Shown one piece after another: positions 1 to 11,453 of a stretch of 64,000 bases of DNA. A model generated the notes under the pieces. That model did no database searches. It had not been told where the DNA came from and worked only from the letters and a program-made list of their open reading frames with translations. Every line of letters begins with the position of its first letter. Position 1 is the first letter of the stretch. The position numbers were made by a program, and so were the translations under genes. Source of the DNA: Icerya purchasi (taxonomy: Eukaryota > Arthropoda > Insecta > Hemiptera > Monophlebidae); assembly GCA_039619475.1 (NCBI GenBank), contig CM077115.1:492921352-492985351 (forward strand), in the 5' to 3' direction.

Positions 1-1487
1 TATCTATAAATCTCTCATCCACAAGAAATTTACTATCTCTGCGTTCGTTGATGCTTCCTCAGCTTTTGATAAGGTCCACCTTTCTTCTCTACAGAATAAA
101 ATGCTTTTCATTAATATTCCCCTTGAGTTTACTTCTTTAGTTATCAATCTTTTTCAGAACAGAACTATCCATCTTTCTATCCTTTTTTTTATTGATTCCA
201 GGACAGTCTTTCGAGGTCTTCCATAGAGATCGTTCCTCAGTCCTACCCTTTTTAACATTTATTTCCATAGTCTTTCTTCTCTTTCCATTTCTTCTAGTTC
301 GCTATATTCTCGTCTATTCTTCTGATGATCTGTATTCTGCTAACGAGGAGCTTAATAACTCCCTTGCTGTTTTAAAAAATTCTTTATCCTCTCTTCACAT
401 TTCTATTTCCCCTGAGAAGTCTACCTGTATCGTTTTTACATTTCGTCCTTTTGATCGTTCCTTGATTAACCTTTTCATGTGCCAGGTCTATTTCTTTGTT
501 TACTTCTTTCTCCTACCTTGGCGTCATTCTTAATAGTACTCTATCCTTTCATAATCATATTAACTATCTCTGCACGTCTGCTCTCAAAAGACTCAATTTT
601 TTGAAGGCGTTGTCTCCCCCCAAATGGGGTGGTGATCCGTATATTCTACTCATGCTGTATAGTTTCATCATTCTTTCAAAATTTGACCATTGTTCTTTTC
701 TTTATTCCAGCGCTCCCGTTTCCTTTCTAGTCAAACTTGATCGAATCCAAAACTCTTGTCTTCGCCTCTGTATTGGTGCCCTGAATTCTTCTCTAATTCC
801 AGCTCTTCTGGTCGAAACTGGCTTCGTTCCTCTTTGTATTTGAAGACTTCACCTTGGTGAAAGGTTCATAATTAAACGTCTGTACATCGCTCCTTCCAAA
901 CTCATGAATTCTTATCAATATATCCGGGTCAACTGGCGTTTCTCTCCATGAAAAATTCCAATTCTTTCCCTCATCTGTTCTCCACTCGTTCCACTCTCCC
1001 ACTTCGTCTTCTCCCAGAACAAATCTCCATACTTTACTTCTAACTTTTCTGAACAGTCTCATTCCCCTAAGCTATTCTCTTTACCTTCTAACATTAAGTC
1101 TCTTACACGTCCTGCTATTCAGGAAGAATTTAACCATACTCTATCTTCACTATTTCCTGCTCATATCGCGATTTTTATGGATGGGTCATAATCTGCTTTG
1201 GAGGTTGGTGCTACTTTTATTCTTCCTGCCTTCAACTATTCTGAGTAATTTTAACTTCCCTTCTTTTTTTTGTCTTCTTAGCCGAATCCATGTCTATTTT
1301 ACGCGTGATCCTTTTTATATCTTCAACTTCCAATTCAGTGAATTTCCTTCTATGCTGTGACTCGAATAGCGTTTTATTAGCAATTTCGTTTCCTTTCCCT
1401 GAAACCTCTTCCTGTCCTATTATTCTTTATATTCGTTCCTTGATTTACAATTTATTATCTTCCCGTTCTATCCAAATTTACCTGCTT
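1..1487 (+). pseudogene. Non-LTR retrotransposon ORF2 fragment (RT plus RNase H), broken
   Basis: The window opens inside a degenerate reverse transcriptase. Around 44-76 is the motif FVDASSAFDKV, the usual RT motif A. Frames 192-533 and 496-843 carry the later palm and thumb, including SYLGVILNSTLSFHNHI and a KLDRIQNSCLRL block typical of the I/Jockey group. Near 1,174-1,188 a MDGS motif followed by a stop marks RNase H, and 1,290-1,490 continues it with a CDSNSV block and SRSIQIYLL. Several frame changes and stops make it dead. It stops abruptly where the oppositely oriented endonuclease fragment begins. The RNase H part resembles the minus-strand fragment at 37,140-38,230, so both may be copies of one family. 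Confidence 0.75.
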
Positions 1488-2990
1488 TAATATAGTCCAG
1501 TTGATTATTATGTTTCCCATTCGGAACGGTCCACGTCCATAATCTACCTTTATGTTTTTTATAGAAACTATTCATGATTTTAACATTTTTTTGCAAACAG
1601 AAATTAACCAATTTATCGCCTCTTAAGTTTCTGTTTTCATAATTGTGTGAAACCATTACCTTATTTTCACCTAGTTTTCTTTCTCCTATCTGGCTATTAA
1701 AGTCTCCCATTAACATAATTTGGTGTCTACTATTGTATTTTTGGTTTCTTAGAATTTCATTAATATACAATGGCTGTTCCACGGGAAGTGAGAGCAACTC
1801 TGGTGTGAGTAGGCAATCACTCACAGCGTGTTCGCTCTGAGCACATCTTAAAGCACATTTAATTAGCTATCGAATGCAACAAACCGGAAATTCCTATCCC
1901 TCCCTCTTCGCTCACAACATCGATTTGAAAAAAAATGTGCTTCGTCGACCCCTACTGTTTTTTTTAAACTGGCCAGGCGGGTTAAAATGCATTGTAACGT
2001 GACCTTGAAGACCATTCCATCAGCTGTCGAATGCGACAAACTGGAGGCTTCTACGAGCATTAGTACTTGTTTTATAGTGGAAAGGGTGAGACGCAAATTG
2101 TGAAAACCGGGCGCGGTTTGGTGTTGTCCAGATGGATAAGAAAGACGTCGAGCAAAAACAGCGGTATGTGATTCATTATTATTGTCGGTTGCAAAAAACG
2201 GCTAAGAAGACGTTAGATTTATTAAAAGAAGCCTATTCTGATATTCGACTCGGTAATTCAACAATATTTTGGTGGCATAGCGCGTTTTCGAAAAATATTC
2301 GCGATTCTGCAAAGCGACCTTCCTGAAGTGGCTCGTTGTTTGTAGGTCAAAGGTGCTCACTTCGAGAAGATTAATATGAATGATGATGATTCTGTACTAG
2401 ACGAGAATATCTTATGTCAAAATTTCGAAATACAGTTCCTTCCAAAATGTTGTAATTTTTTGTCTAAAAAAATGGTAGGAGTCGACGAAACACTATTTTT
2501 TCCAAATCGATGCTGCCGGCGAACGAGGGAAGGTAGGAACTTCCAGTTTGTTGCATTCGATAGCTAATTAAATGGACTTTAAGATGCGGCCGGAATGAAC
2601 GCGCTGTGAGTGGTTGTCTACTCACACCAGAGTTGCTCTCACTTCCCGTGGAACAGCCATTGTACATACTCGTATTATACATTTCATCACACTCAGATTC
2701 TTCAGAGACAGCTGTCGGGAAGTAAACCTGCAAGATTGTTAATATTTGACTGTTACTAATCCGGATTTTAGCAGTTGCTATTCTATCTGTGTGACCTCTA
2801 AATTCTATTAGGTTAAACCTCCATTTATTCCTTATTAAAAAGCCAACACCTTTCAGTCCTTTTTCACTTCCTTTCCAGCACAGTAACTTTCCTGACTTTA
2901 ACTGTAGCATATGCTCTCCCAGTCCTCTGATCTTAGCTAAACTTAATATATCTAACCAACTTTTATCAAATGCACTATCTCTATTTCTAT
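1468..2990 (-). pseudogene. RTE-type non-LTR endonuclease domain, split by a mariner-like insertion
   Basis: On the minus strand 2,990-2,665 encodes the first half of an apurinic-type endonuclease (KGVGFLIRNKW, then a TDRIATAKIRI stretch and ILQVYFPTAVSEE). 1,767-1,468 encodes the second half (IMLMGDFNSQIGERK, NRNLRGDKLVNFC, RLWTWTVPNGK, NQLDYI). These blocks match the exonuclease-endonuclease-phosphatase fold of RTE-clade elements. The halves would join at the TA where the element at 1,768-2,662 sits. No RT follows in this copy, so it is truncated at its 3' side against the plus-strand fragment before it. Confidence 0.75.
1768..2662 (+). mobile_element. Mariner/Tc1-superfamily element with ~205-bp terminal inverted repeats
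   Basis: The ends read CAATGGCTGTTCCACGGGAA inwards from both sides and are flanked by TA on each side (1,766-1,767 and 2,663-2,664). The inverted repeats match, with scattered mismatches, for about 205 bases (1,768-1,972 against 2,458-2,662). In the middle, 2,132-2,326 starts MDKKDVEQKQRYVIHYYCR and continues as a Mos1-type helix-turn-helix; a short relic KGAHFEKIN follows near 2,348. The catalytic core is gone, so this is a non-autonomous, internally deleted copy. It interrupts an RTE endonuclease, so it is younger than that fragment. Confidence 0.8.
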
Positions 2991-3009
2991 TAAAATGATT
3001 AGAATTATT

Positions 3010-3060
3010 AAAATTACTACATTTTTTTCCCCCTCAATTCGGATATTCCCGATGGAGCAA
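3010..3060 (-). repeat. 3' end of a non-LTR element (short match)
   Basis: A T-run followed by a CCCC-TTCGGATATTCCCGATGG-type stretch resembles the sequence at the polyT end of the minus-strand R1-like copy near 20,745-20,800. The match covers about 40 bases and is imperfect. It suggests the 3' tail of a related element lies here, but no coding sequence attached to it was recognised. Confidence 0.3.
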
Positions 3061-4640
3061 TTTTATTTCAATAATATATATGCATAAAATAAATACAAGG
3101 TAATTACGAACGTTAATAGATATAAACATGTTACATCAGTGATGATAATACATAGTCACTGAATGCAACAAAATAATATTTACATACAAAGTTACTGAGA
3201 TTTATAAATTCACTTATTATGATATAATTTTAGCTAGGAGAGGATTGATCAGGTAATTAAAATAATATGTATATATATGTATATATTTAATTATTTTCAA
3301 GCCATTAAAAGAATAAAATTCTGTACATTTTTACGAAACTGTAAATTGTCTTGAAACCATAACTGAATACTTCTGAACCAAATGTAACTGCTCACTAAAC
3401 TAAATTTTCATTATTTTAAATGGGTCGTCCAACAGCTAAAAACAGTGCGTTAATCATTTCTGGCCGGTTTAGATCATTGCAAGAGAATGTTATGAACCAT
3501 ATGGGAACAGAAATACTACATGACTATTAGTTCCGCACAATATAATTTCCAGAATACAACAGATCCTCTTAAATTTCTCATTACTAGATGTATATTATCA
3601 ATTAAGCGTTCAGGTACGTTTTCATTTTACTTAATTCTATATGATACTGAAATATTTGCTTTTACTCTGAAATATTCTACAATTGTTAGTGCAAAGAATA
3701 AATAATCGAATCTTTGAAAACGAGAGTCATTACCCATTATCAAAGCCTGAAAATAATCGAAGATACTTACGGGCGTTTCTCTTCATTTCCTAAAACTATT
3801 TCTACCCTTAGGGTACAAAAAAGCCAACATAATTTCTCCATTCAAATTATTCTTTCAATATTAAATGGTGGAGCAGTCTTTCTTTTAATGTCGATAATTC
3901 TAACATTATTAATATTTATGTTTTAATTATTAGTATCAACTATATCAACAATGTTTTTGTACATTTTTATCTAAAGAATGTAGCATATTGGTAGAAAAAA
4001 GTAACATTAATAGCTGAGCTATCATTAACTTCATAGATTTCAACATTATGTGATGTAATATTGTGGTATTTGTTTAAAATGGAATTATTATTTAGGTAAG
4101 AGATATTGTTTAATTCATTTTCTAATGAATTAATTGAAATGGAAGTAAATGAATATATATTTTATATATTTTCATTACCGTTTTTATTCTCAAATTTCTT
4201 ATTAATAATAAATATAAATCGTTAATATTTTCAAATCACATAAAACAAAATACACCTTTATTATTTACTATACAACCTTTCAGGCTTCTGCTTTTGGGAA
4301 TCAGATAACCAATAAATTATAGAATCTTACTGATTTTTAGATGCTATGACTACTGACAATGAATTAATAGTTAAAATTCCTTATTTATTACCAACAAATA
4401 ATTGTGTTATAGAATTTCTTAAATTTGGGAAACTGTTACTACTTTCATCACTTTCAGTATTGTCATTAATAGACTCATTTGAATGTACATGCAATTTTAT
4501 TAAACAACCATTATATGTTAATTGTGTTAAAAGTTTAGATCTACCAAATATTCAACATTTACTTCTCTAGAAACTGGAATTGTTCTTGTTAAAAACACTG
4601 CAAATAGTATCTATCTCTCAAAATAACTATGTAATCTAAA
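3061..4640. other. No recognisable gene
   Basis: AT-rich sequence with only short open frames (for example 3,520-3,705, 3,714-3,926 and 4,346-4,570) that have no family motif, no good splice context and biased low-complexity composition. Nothing here is supported as coding. Confidence 0.4.
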
Positions 4641-4961
4641 TTACTCACAGTCCATATACATATTTGGGTCCGATAATGAAAAAGCTGTAGAAGCAGCAGC
4701 TGCTCTGACTGTGTATTGCTTTCCACAAGAATTTTGGTTTAACTTTTTACTACATTGGTGAATAGAATGGTCCAATATTGATGTATTTCTTTTTAAAAGT
4801 ACATATTGATTTATTTTTATATTTTTAATTTCTTTAAACATTTCATTGAACTGTTTGCTCTCATTAGTGACATTATTTTTACTATCGATTACTTGGACAA
4901 TTTCAGAAATAATATTAGTTAAAATATTTCCAAAATCAAACTTCACATCCTTACCTTTTTC
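4641..4961 (-). other. Unrecognised open frame, possible exon
   Basis: An open minus-strand frame of about 105 residues that ends DPNMYMDCE and a stop. The middle (ESKQFNEMFKEIKNIKINQY) looks helical, and a Cys-containing stretch with an AAAAS run follows. Composition is more protein-like than in neighbouring frames. An in-frame stop lies just upstream and no pyrimidine-rich acceptor is visible, so its exon status is unproved. I do not recognise the family. The frame at 6,382-6,738 on the same strand could belong to the same gene, but no joining phase was shown. Confidence 0.2.
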
Positions 4962-5499
4962 TTATTTATGCTTCTTTGAGTTAAGTCTTTTTGTGAACAT
5001 TGGCGCCGCCATCATTGTAGGCCTGCTCTCCATGTAAATTTCTTTTTTTTTGTATAATACCAATTGTAAATTACAATGAATATGACCATAGTAATTCAAC
5101 ATACGTTTTTGAACAGTCAACAGTAATTCTTTTCCTTTTGACTTTTTATTTAGACTTCTTGGTTTGTAATTCGGTTTGTCCATAAAATTTTTAGTGTATG
5201 ACGATGTAAACATCACAGGTTTGAATTTTTTTCTTCAATACCGTTGTAAGTGGTCAGCTTTACACTCTGCATAATAATACTACGAATACATAACATCTAA
5301 ACAACCGTAAGCACAATTGTAAGTTAATATATTTTCTTGTAAGCAGTTTCTTTATGGAAATGAAGTTTATCTTAGCTTTTTCTATTTTGGTTCTAATCTC
5401 AATACTTTAATTGATTTCTTCATAGAACCAAGCGGTCAGGTACTGAAATTTCATTATTCTTTCAATTTCTTTAAAACCAATATATATATATATTCCTTA

Positions 5500-5800
5500 C
5501 AAATATATTTGTACCTCACTTTCATTTGTCCACCACTATCCATTTCATTTTGGCCATATTTATTTTCAGTCCATAACTTAGGCTAACTTTGTAAGCCCGT
5601 TTAAGCATTTCTTGTAAACTGAAGAAGCTGTCTTACACCAGCCTTGTACCATTGACGTGTTTGATATTAGATATTCTTTTTTTTTTGCGACTATAATTCC
5701 ATCCTCTGATATGATAGCTTGTTGAAAATGGCCTGTGAATACACATAATGTAGGCAATAATATGCAGCCTTGTCTTATTCCTCATTTGATTTTAAATTTA
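5500..5800 (-). pseudogene. RTE-like reverse transcriptase fragment
   Basis: On the minus strand, in shifted frames, GIRQGCILLPTLCVF corresponds to RT motif B (GVRQGC-SP-LF) and LQEMLKRAYKVSLSYGLKIN followed by MAKMKWIVV corresponds to the downstream palm/thumb region of RTE-type elements. The YADD region between them is lost. Frame changes make it non-functional. An A-rich stretch (plus strand 5,815-5,835) lies just beyond its upstream end. Confidence 0.6.
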
Positions 5801-5874
5801 TTGTTTTATGAAACCAAAAAAAAAAAAATAAAAAAATAAACATCTTTTAAAAAATCGGACTGGTGATCCAGTAA

Positions 5875-6000
5875 TATTCAAATCAAATCAAATCAAAATT
5901 TATTTCTTAAATTTACAGGCAATATGAACTTTCATTAAATTAACTTACATAAACCGCAAATGCGCTTAGTTAGCGCGAACAGCGGAACTATTTGTAATTA
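5875..6000 (-). repeat. AATCA short tandem repeat, probable retroelement tail
   Basis: Four AATCA-type units at about 5,877-5,897 followed by ATTTATTTCTTAAATTTACA. Short tandem repeats of this kind commonly end CR1/Jockey-like elements, which would place such an element on the minus strand here. No coding part was recognised, so the call is tentative. Confidence 0.3.
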
Positions 6001-6381
6001 TACCTGGACTATAAATATGTGCAATTATTAAACAAAAGCACTAATGTTATCCAAAATATTATAACGATTTCTACTTTAATCAGCAACGTTATATACAAGT
6101 ATGTAAGTATTTGTTTCATTATTAACCTTGTTATAATTTATTCTCATGCAAAAAATAGTTCTAAATACTACTAAATATAATGTTTTATACAGAAATGAAC
6201 AACAACAAAGTGAGATTATAATCGAATCTTAATAAGCCATAAAATAAAGAATAAATCATAAAAATAATATTTTGCATTTTTTTCCTAATAAACGTACAAA
6301 GTTGCTGTTCCTGATGAAACAAATCGTATACTAATTAAGATTTGACTTAAAAAATAATAATTAAAAAAAAAAAAAAAAACT

Positions 6382-6738
6382 TTAAAAAGCCGCGATTGAA
6401 AAAGTTAGTAAAATATATTCCCGAACGCAAGTAAATGGCGGTAGCCCTGAAAAACGCTGTTTTAATAAAACGAACATGCGGATATGAATACAAATATAAG
6501 GAAGAAAGAATTTTGTTTCAGCAGTTGTTTTAACTGACTCGGATTTAGTCTTTTTAAATAGGTCGGTCATATGTTTAACCCGTCTTGTTTTTTCTACTAA
6601 ATTTTTTTGCATAAACTCAAAAGTATCATCCAACATTTTTTCGCATTGTGTTAACATATTATGATTACAATCAGCTTTAAGGTTGAATGCAGTGTCATAC
6701 AAAATTTTACGCTTTTCTTTTGCTTGAACAACTTGTTT
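6382..6738 (-). other. Unrecognised helical open frame with a good splice acceptor
   Basis: A minus-strand frame reads KQVVQAKEKRKILYDTAFNL and on through a lysine-rich helical stretch with heptad character (LVEKTRRVKHMTDLFKKTK). It is preceded at 6,739-6,740 by TTTATTTTAG, a good acceptor. The first ~75 residues look like real coiled-coil protein; after TKFF the frame turns into hydrophobic noise, but no strong donor was found there. I cannot name a family. It could be an exon of an unknown minus-strand gene or a chance frame. Confidence 0.25.
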
Positions 6739-6904
6739 CTAAAATAAATTGTGAGATTCGATTTCTTCGGAATGTAATATCGATTGCTCATTATTTGGTA
6801 AAGCTTAGCGGAAATAGAAAACATGTTTGAAAATTGAATTATTCGTTGAACACAATAGGTTATTTGCATATATGCCGTAAATTCTAAAATTTGTGTTCTG
6901 ACAC

Positions 6905-7011
6905 ATATGTTTACATGGCAGACGATGTCTTATAAAATTGTTACAAGTATGAAGTTTAAAATCCACTTTATAATATTTGGTTTTCTTAACTTCGAACATC
7001 AAACAATTGAT
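6905..7011 (-). pseudogene. SWIM-type zinc-finger remnant
   Basis: The minus strand encodes KVDFKLHTCNNFIRHRLPCK followed by HM. The spacing matches a SWIM finger (CxC-xn-CxH), as found in MULE-like transposases and ZSWIM proteins, with the second cysteine replaced by asparagine. No surrounding transposase is left. It is best read as transposon debris. Confidence 0.35.
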
Positions 7012-7158
7012 CTCCGTAGTTTTTTTATCACAGAACCTATATAAATATTGTGGGCCGTCATATATCGAGAATGAACATGTTTTGTAAGTAGCATAGATTT
7101 CTGGTGAAGGAATTCAGGGATTTCAGTATCAGTTTTCTTATAATCATTATTCAGTTTA

Positions 7159-7589
7159 CTGTTCGTCAGGCCCATGCCCAGAATTTTTTTTGGGGGGGGG
7201 TGATAATTTTCTTTGCATATTTATTTTATAATACATTTTTCCCTAATATTCGTACTATTAATAATTTCCATCATTTTGATTTATATATTAATATTTTACA
7301 TAAATGAATTACCCTGTATATGAACATTAATAAAAATTATATATGTTATTAATTATACTTGTAATAAAAAAATTTTTGTATAAAATATTAATGAAGTACC
7401 TAAAAATATGGAGCATATTTTTTCTTTTTTCTTTTAAAAGTAGGTAAGAACACCCTAAAAAATCATTAATATTTATTTTAAATTTGTGATTTTTTTCAGA
7501 CTTTTTTGTATTTATAATAACTATTTCAGTTCTCGTGGGGGAGGGGTTAACCTCCAAAACCCCCCCGTTGGCACGGCCTTGCTGTTTGT
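7159..7589. mobile_element. hAT-type MITE with 8-bp target duplication
   Basis: The element spans 7,167-7,581. The left end reads CAGGCCCATGCCCAGAATTT and the right end, reversed, CAAGGCCGTGCCAACG; both then run into G-rich blocks (GGGGGGGGGG at 7,191-7,201, CCCCCCC near 7,560). Flanks are CTGTTCGT (7,159-7,166) and CTGTTTGT (7,582-7,589), an 8-bp duplication with one difference. Eight-base duplications and CAGG-type ends are hAT hallmarks. At 415 bp with no transposase motif, this is a non-autonomous copy. Confidence 0.7.
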
Positions 7590-8725
7590 TATTATATACT
7601 TTTGTTTAATATGTGGAAAAGTAAAATAATATCTGAAAACGGACATAAGCTGTTGCATTATAGCCGCCAGTTTAATTTATTCCAAAATGATTTTTTTCGA
7701 TATTCGATAAGTCGACATCGCATTGTTTTCGCAGATTGTGACGTCAGATGTGTGGAACCTATGTGAATTTAACACGACCCAGAGTGAGTGTAATTAATTA
7801 ATTATATTAAGGTACACTAATACTAAATTATTGCCAAGTATTAAAAAAAGCTAATATTGTTTAGGAATAAGAAAATTTAATAAATTGTGTTAAATGTTCT
7901 TTATATTTCATTCATTGTAATATAGAAAAAAGAAATATAACGTAATTTTATTTCCAATATAATTATTATTTATTGTTTCATACGGCTATTTCTGAAAAAT
8001 GCAATTAGCTACAATTTAGAGGTGTTTGCGTTTGTCATGAATGATGTGGTACCATTTTGGAAACCAATTCAACAATTGAAATAATTAAAATTATACGAGA
8101 CAATATAATGAAAAATAATGAAACTTTAGATGAATTAAAACGTTCTATCCGAAATGTTAAAGTTCAAACAAGAATTCAGTAAATGTTTAATAAAATTTAA
8201 TAATTTAGAAAAAAAGATTACTTAAAATATTCTGCAGACTAAACGAAATAGAATATTTCCAATACTCGGATTATAAAAAATGAAGAACTGGGTTATTATA
8301 CTCATTAAATTGTTTCTAGATACCGTCATTTTAATTTGGTACTATTCCAAAAAGTTAATGTGTAAGAACTATCGTATCACTTTTAAGGTATATCACTCTA
8401 AAATACATTATTTTTATGTTTTACTTTTTAATGCGTTTTAATTAAAGTTTTATAGTAAATTTTGAAGTTAGCATTTTAAGGGGGAAAAAGCTTTATTCTT
8501 TATAATAATATTTAATAAATTTTTTGGAAAAATGTGGCTACACAGTTTAGTAACTAGGCCGTGTATTAATAATATTCAAAAAAAAAAAAAGAATAATGTA
8601 GAAATTTAAATTACAGAGAAACTATTAAAGAATATGTGAATACAAATTAATAACGAAGAACAGTACTTTTTGCATAAAATTACTGATAGCACTGTACAGA
8701 CATTTTATAGTTATAGAGAAATATA
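7590..8725. other. No recognisable gene
   Basis: AT-rich sequence without long open frames, known motifs or clear repeats apart from an A-run at 8,580-8,591. Confidence 0.4.
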
Positions 8726-10404
8726 CAGTGAGTTCCAAAAATATTCGGAAATCATTAAGAAAAATGATTTTTCATTTATAAATGAACAATCAATGATTTA
8801 TTAATAAAAAAAAATGCTATAGACTCGTCTACTATATCTAACATAACACAAATAATAATGAAATTAAAAAATTAAATAAATGAACACAGCCTTTGTTAAA
8901 AATAAAATATCAGTTCAATAAAACCAGCAACAAAAATATTCAGAAATTTAAAATTCGCTCAAATTTACATCAATAGAATAAAATTAAAGTCAAACCGAAA
9001 CACGTTAATACTTTGTATGTTTACCTTTAGCTTTGATAACGGCTTCTAAACGATCAGGCATCGACGAAACTAACTTATTCAGGTAATATGACGGAATTTG
9101 TTCCCATGCTTCTCTAAGACGTTATTTTAATTGATTTTTATTCGAAATAGGGGCTTCATGTACTTGTTTATCTAAGTAATACCACAAATTCTCAATCGGG
9201 TTGCAATCAGGTGATTGCGGAAGCATTTCCAACACTTTCGGACAGTTATAAAGTAACCATTCTCGTGTCTTTCAAGCTTTGTGTTTCGGATCATTATCCT
9301 GGTAAAATTTAAATGACTTCGATATATCTAATTTAGTCGCACTTTGAGCAAGATTGTTTTTTAAAATATCAATATACATATCGGCATTCATATTGCCTTC
9401 GATAAAAACCAATGCGCCTACTCCACTTGCCACAAAACACCCCCAAACCACGAGACGACCGCCGCCATGTTTTACAGTTGGATTTTAATTTTTCTCCAAA
9501 AATTCTGCATTAAGTCTGCACCAAACTCTTTGCTTGCCATCGCTTCCGTCAATATTGAACTCGGACTCGTCCGTAAAAATAACATCATTCTAAAACGATT
9601 TTTTTGCGAATTCCAATTGCTTTTTCTTGTTTACTTTAGAAATATAAGTTTTTTTTCTTATAGTCTTTGAATTATAATCATTTTTTTTTTATTACTCTAC
9701 GAACGGTTTGTGGTGAAACTTTTTTCTCAATCCTTTTATTTATCTCTCGTAACTATTTTTGGTGCACTTATTTTCGGAGATTTTGCTATTGTTCGTGCGA
9801 TGAACCGCTGATCTTGAATAGACAGTTTCGGGGTGGTCTTCCTGTCTGCGGAATAGATTCAATTCTATCTTGTTTTTTTGAACCGGTAAATAATATCGTA
9901 CACGGTCCTTTTTGATATTTTCAATAATTTTTAAATTTCAAATCCGTTCAGACCTTTTGAATGATTAAAAATAACTAACTGACGCATTTCAACCGAAGTA
10001 TTACACGATTTTCTACCCATTTTCAAACCAGTCGTCACTATTTGATTATCCGTACCGTTAATTAAACAGTTAACGCACTCAAAAATGTCACGTTTTGTCT
10101 CAGAATGGGAAAAACGTTGATTAAGCGTGTTTAGCACGTGTATTGTGCACGCAACTATACCTCACACGTATTGTTTCATCGTTTCCGAATATTCATGTTG
10201 CGTGCAATTTTGGGGGTTTCCTTTTCTTTTTACTGTAGCCGCGTCACTGTACTCTTATTTATTATTACGTTGATGCATTTGTGTCATTCTAGATGTGCTA
10301 TACATGCTTGCAAGGGAATTTTTATGATTAAACCATTGATGATTCATTTATAAATGAAAAATCATTTTTTTTTAATGATTTTCGAATATTTTTGGAACTC
10401 ACTG
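8726..10404 (-). mobile_element. Tc1-like transposon, complete ends, broken transposase
   Basis: Both ends read CAGTGAGTTCCAAAAATATT inward and are flanked by TA (8,724-8,725 and 10,405-10,406). The inverted repeats run about 75 bases. The 1,679-bp length is normal for Tc1. The single transposase lies on the minus strand. It resembles a relatively recent insertion because the ends are nearly identical, but the gene carries stops and frame shifts. Confidence 0.9.
9005..10020 (-). pseudogene. Tc1 transposase pseudogene
   Basis: The frame starts MGRKSCNTSVEMRQLVIFNH (N-terminal helix-turn-helix) at 10,020 and passes through a second HTH with a GRP hook (near 9,830). It continues with the catalytic region: VVWGCFVASGVGALVFIEGN, then YQDNDPKHKA (second Asp), then SPDCNPIENLWYYL (final Glu). 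It ends SMPDRLEAVIKAKGKHTKY and a stop. The family uses a DD34E triad for cut-and-paste transposition. The span of 1,016 nt is not a multiple of three, and in-frame stops are present, so no functional enzyme can be made. About 338 residues is the family's usual length. Confidence 0.85.
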
Positions 10405-10406
10405 TA

Positions 10407-11099
10407 TAGGTAATAAAGTAAATTTTGTAATTTCAAATAAAGTAGAGTCCTGTAAAACCAATTTACTGAATACCAGCGTATGTATTTTGTTTCGGGTAAA
10501 ATTGATACATTCGATCAATGATCGGCAAATTTACCGTATTTCTATGTCCAATCTGAGAACAAGTTTATAGATGTAAAAGTGTGTTTCTTTTTACTCAATA
10601 TGCTGTAAGAACGTCTAGATCGATATAGTTGAGTTTTGAATAGGCTAATGCGTGCACTTTTGCATGTGATGCAATTCGATATTTCGCAAGGGATCACGAC
10701 CGATCAGAGGAATTTTGTAATTTCCCACGGAACTGCCCATTAATATTATTTCGGGTAGTTTTTAAAATTAATGCTCCCTGAATCGCCGCAAAACTTCGGA
10801 TAGTCGTATTTTGTTCGTCATAATCAATTATTCGTTTATTTCATAATAGCCACAGCGCTATAAATCGCAATTATTAATGAATTTTCTATTCACAGCAAAT
10901 TTGCCGTTGTACATCAAATCATACCTAAGTACTATCTATAACATTTTGTTAAAAATATATTTCTCTAATCTGATTGTATTAAAAGGAATTCAAAATTGAA
11001 ATTTTATGCGAAATTTATTTTATTGCTGCGGTGGCTAAATTTTCATCAACTTGATTTTTTTATCCTCCATTAAGAAAAACCCGAATGATCACTTGAGTA
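10407..11099. other. No recognisable gene
   Basis: Only short frames; no family motif seen. The right part may belong to the decayed 5' region of the retrotransposon that follows. Confidence 0.35.
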
Positions 11100-11415
11100 C
11101 ACTAGTTTACGTTATGAAAAATTTATCAGCATTCGAACTTGTAAAAGCTGCGGAATGTACGGACACTCGGAAGATAGATGCAATGCTAATGAAGAAATAA
11201 AGAATTTGACTAAAAAATCGAGGGAGGAGCACAAATGCTCACATTGTGTTATAGAGAATTACCGAAAAAGAGTGGAACAAACTTCTGACTCAAATATGAA
11301 GAGAAAAACTGTTGGACAAGCACTGATGATGGTAAATCATAAAGGGTATGATAATAACTTATGTAGTATCTATAAAAATCATGTTAATCTTGCGGAAAAA
11401 AGATATGATTATTAA
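11100..11415 (+). pseudogene. Gag-like ORF1 tail with CCHC zinc knuckle
   Basis: CKSCGMYGHSEDRC (11,140-11,181) is a perfect CX2CX4HX4C knuckle, the RNA-binding motif of R1/Jockey ORF1 proteins. The frame then continues charged and lysine-rich to a stop at about 11,415. Only the C-terminal part of ORF1 is recognisable; the upstream region has decayed. Confidence 0.65.
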
Positions 11416-11453
11416 AAAAAAATAATAAACAAAAAACCGTCAATATATTTAAA

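Noticed and set aside
9467..9915. Plus-strand open frames over the Tc1 element
   Set aside because: They are antisense shadows of the minus-strand transposase.
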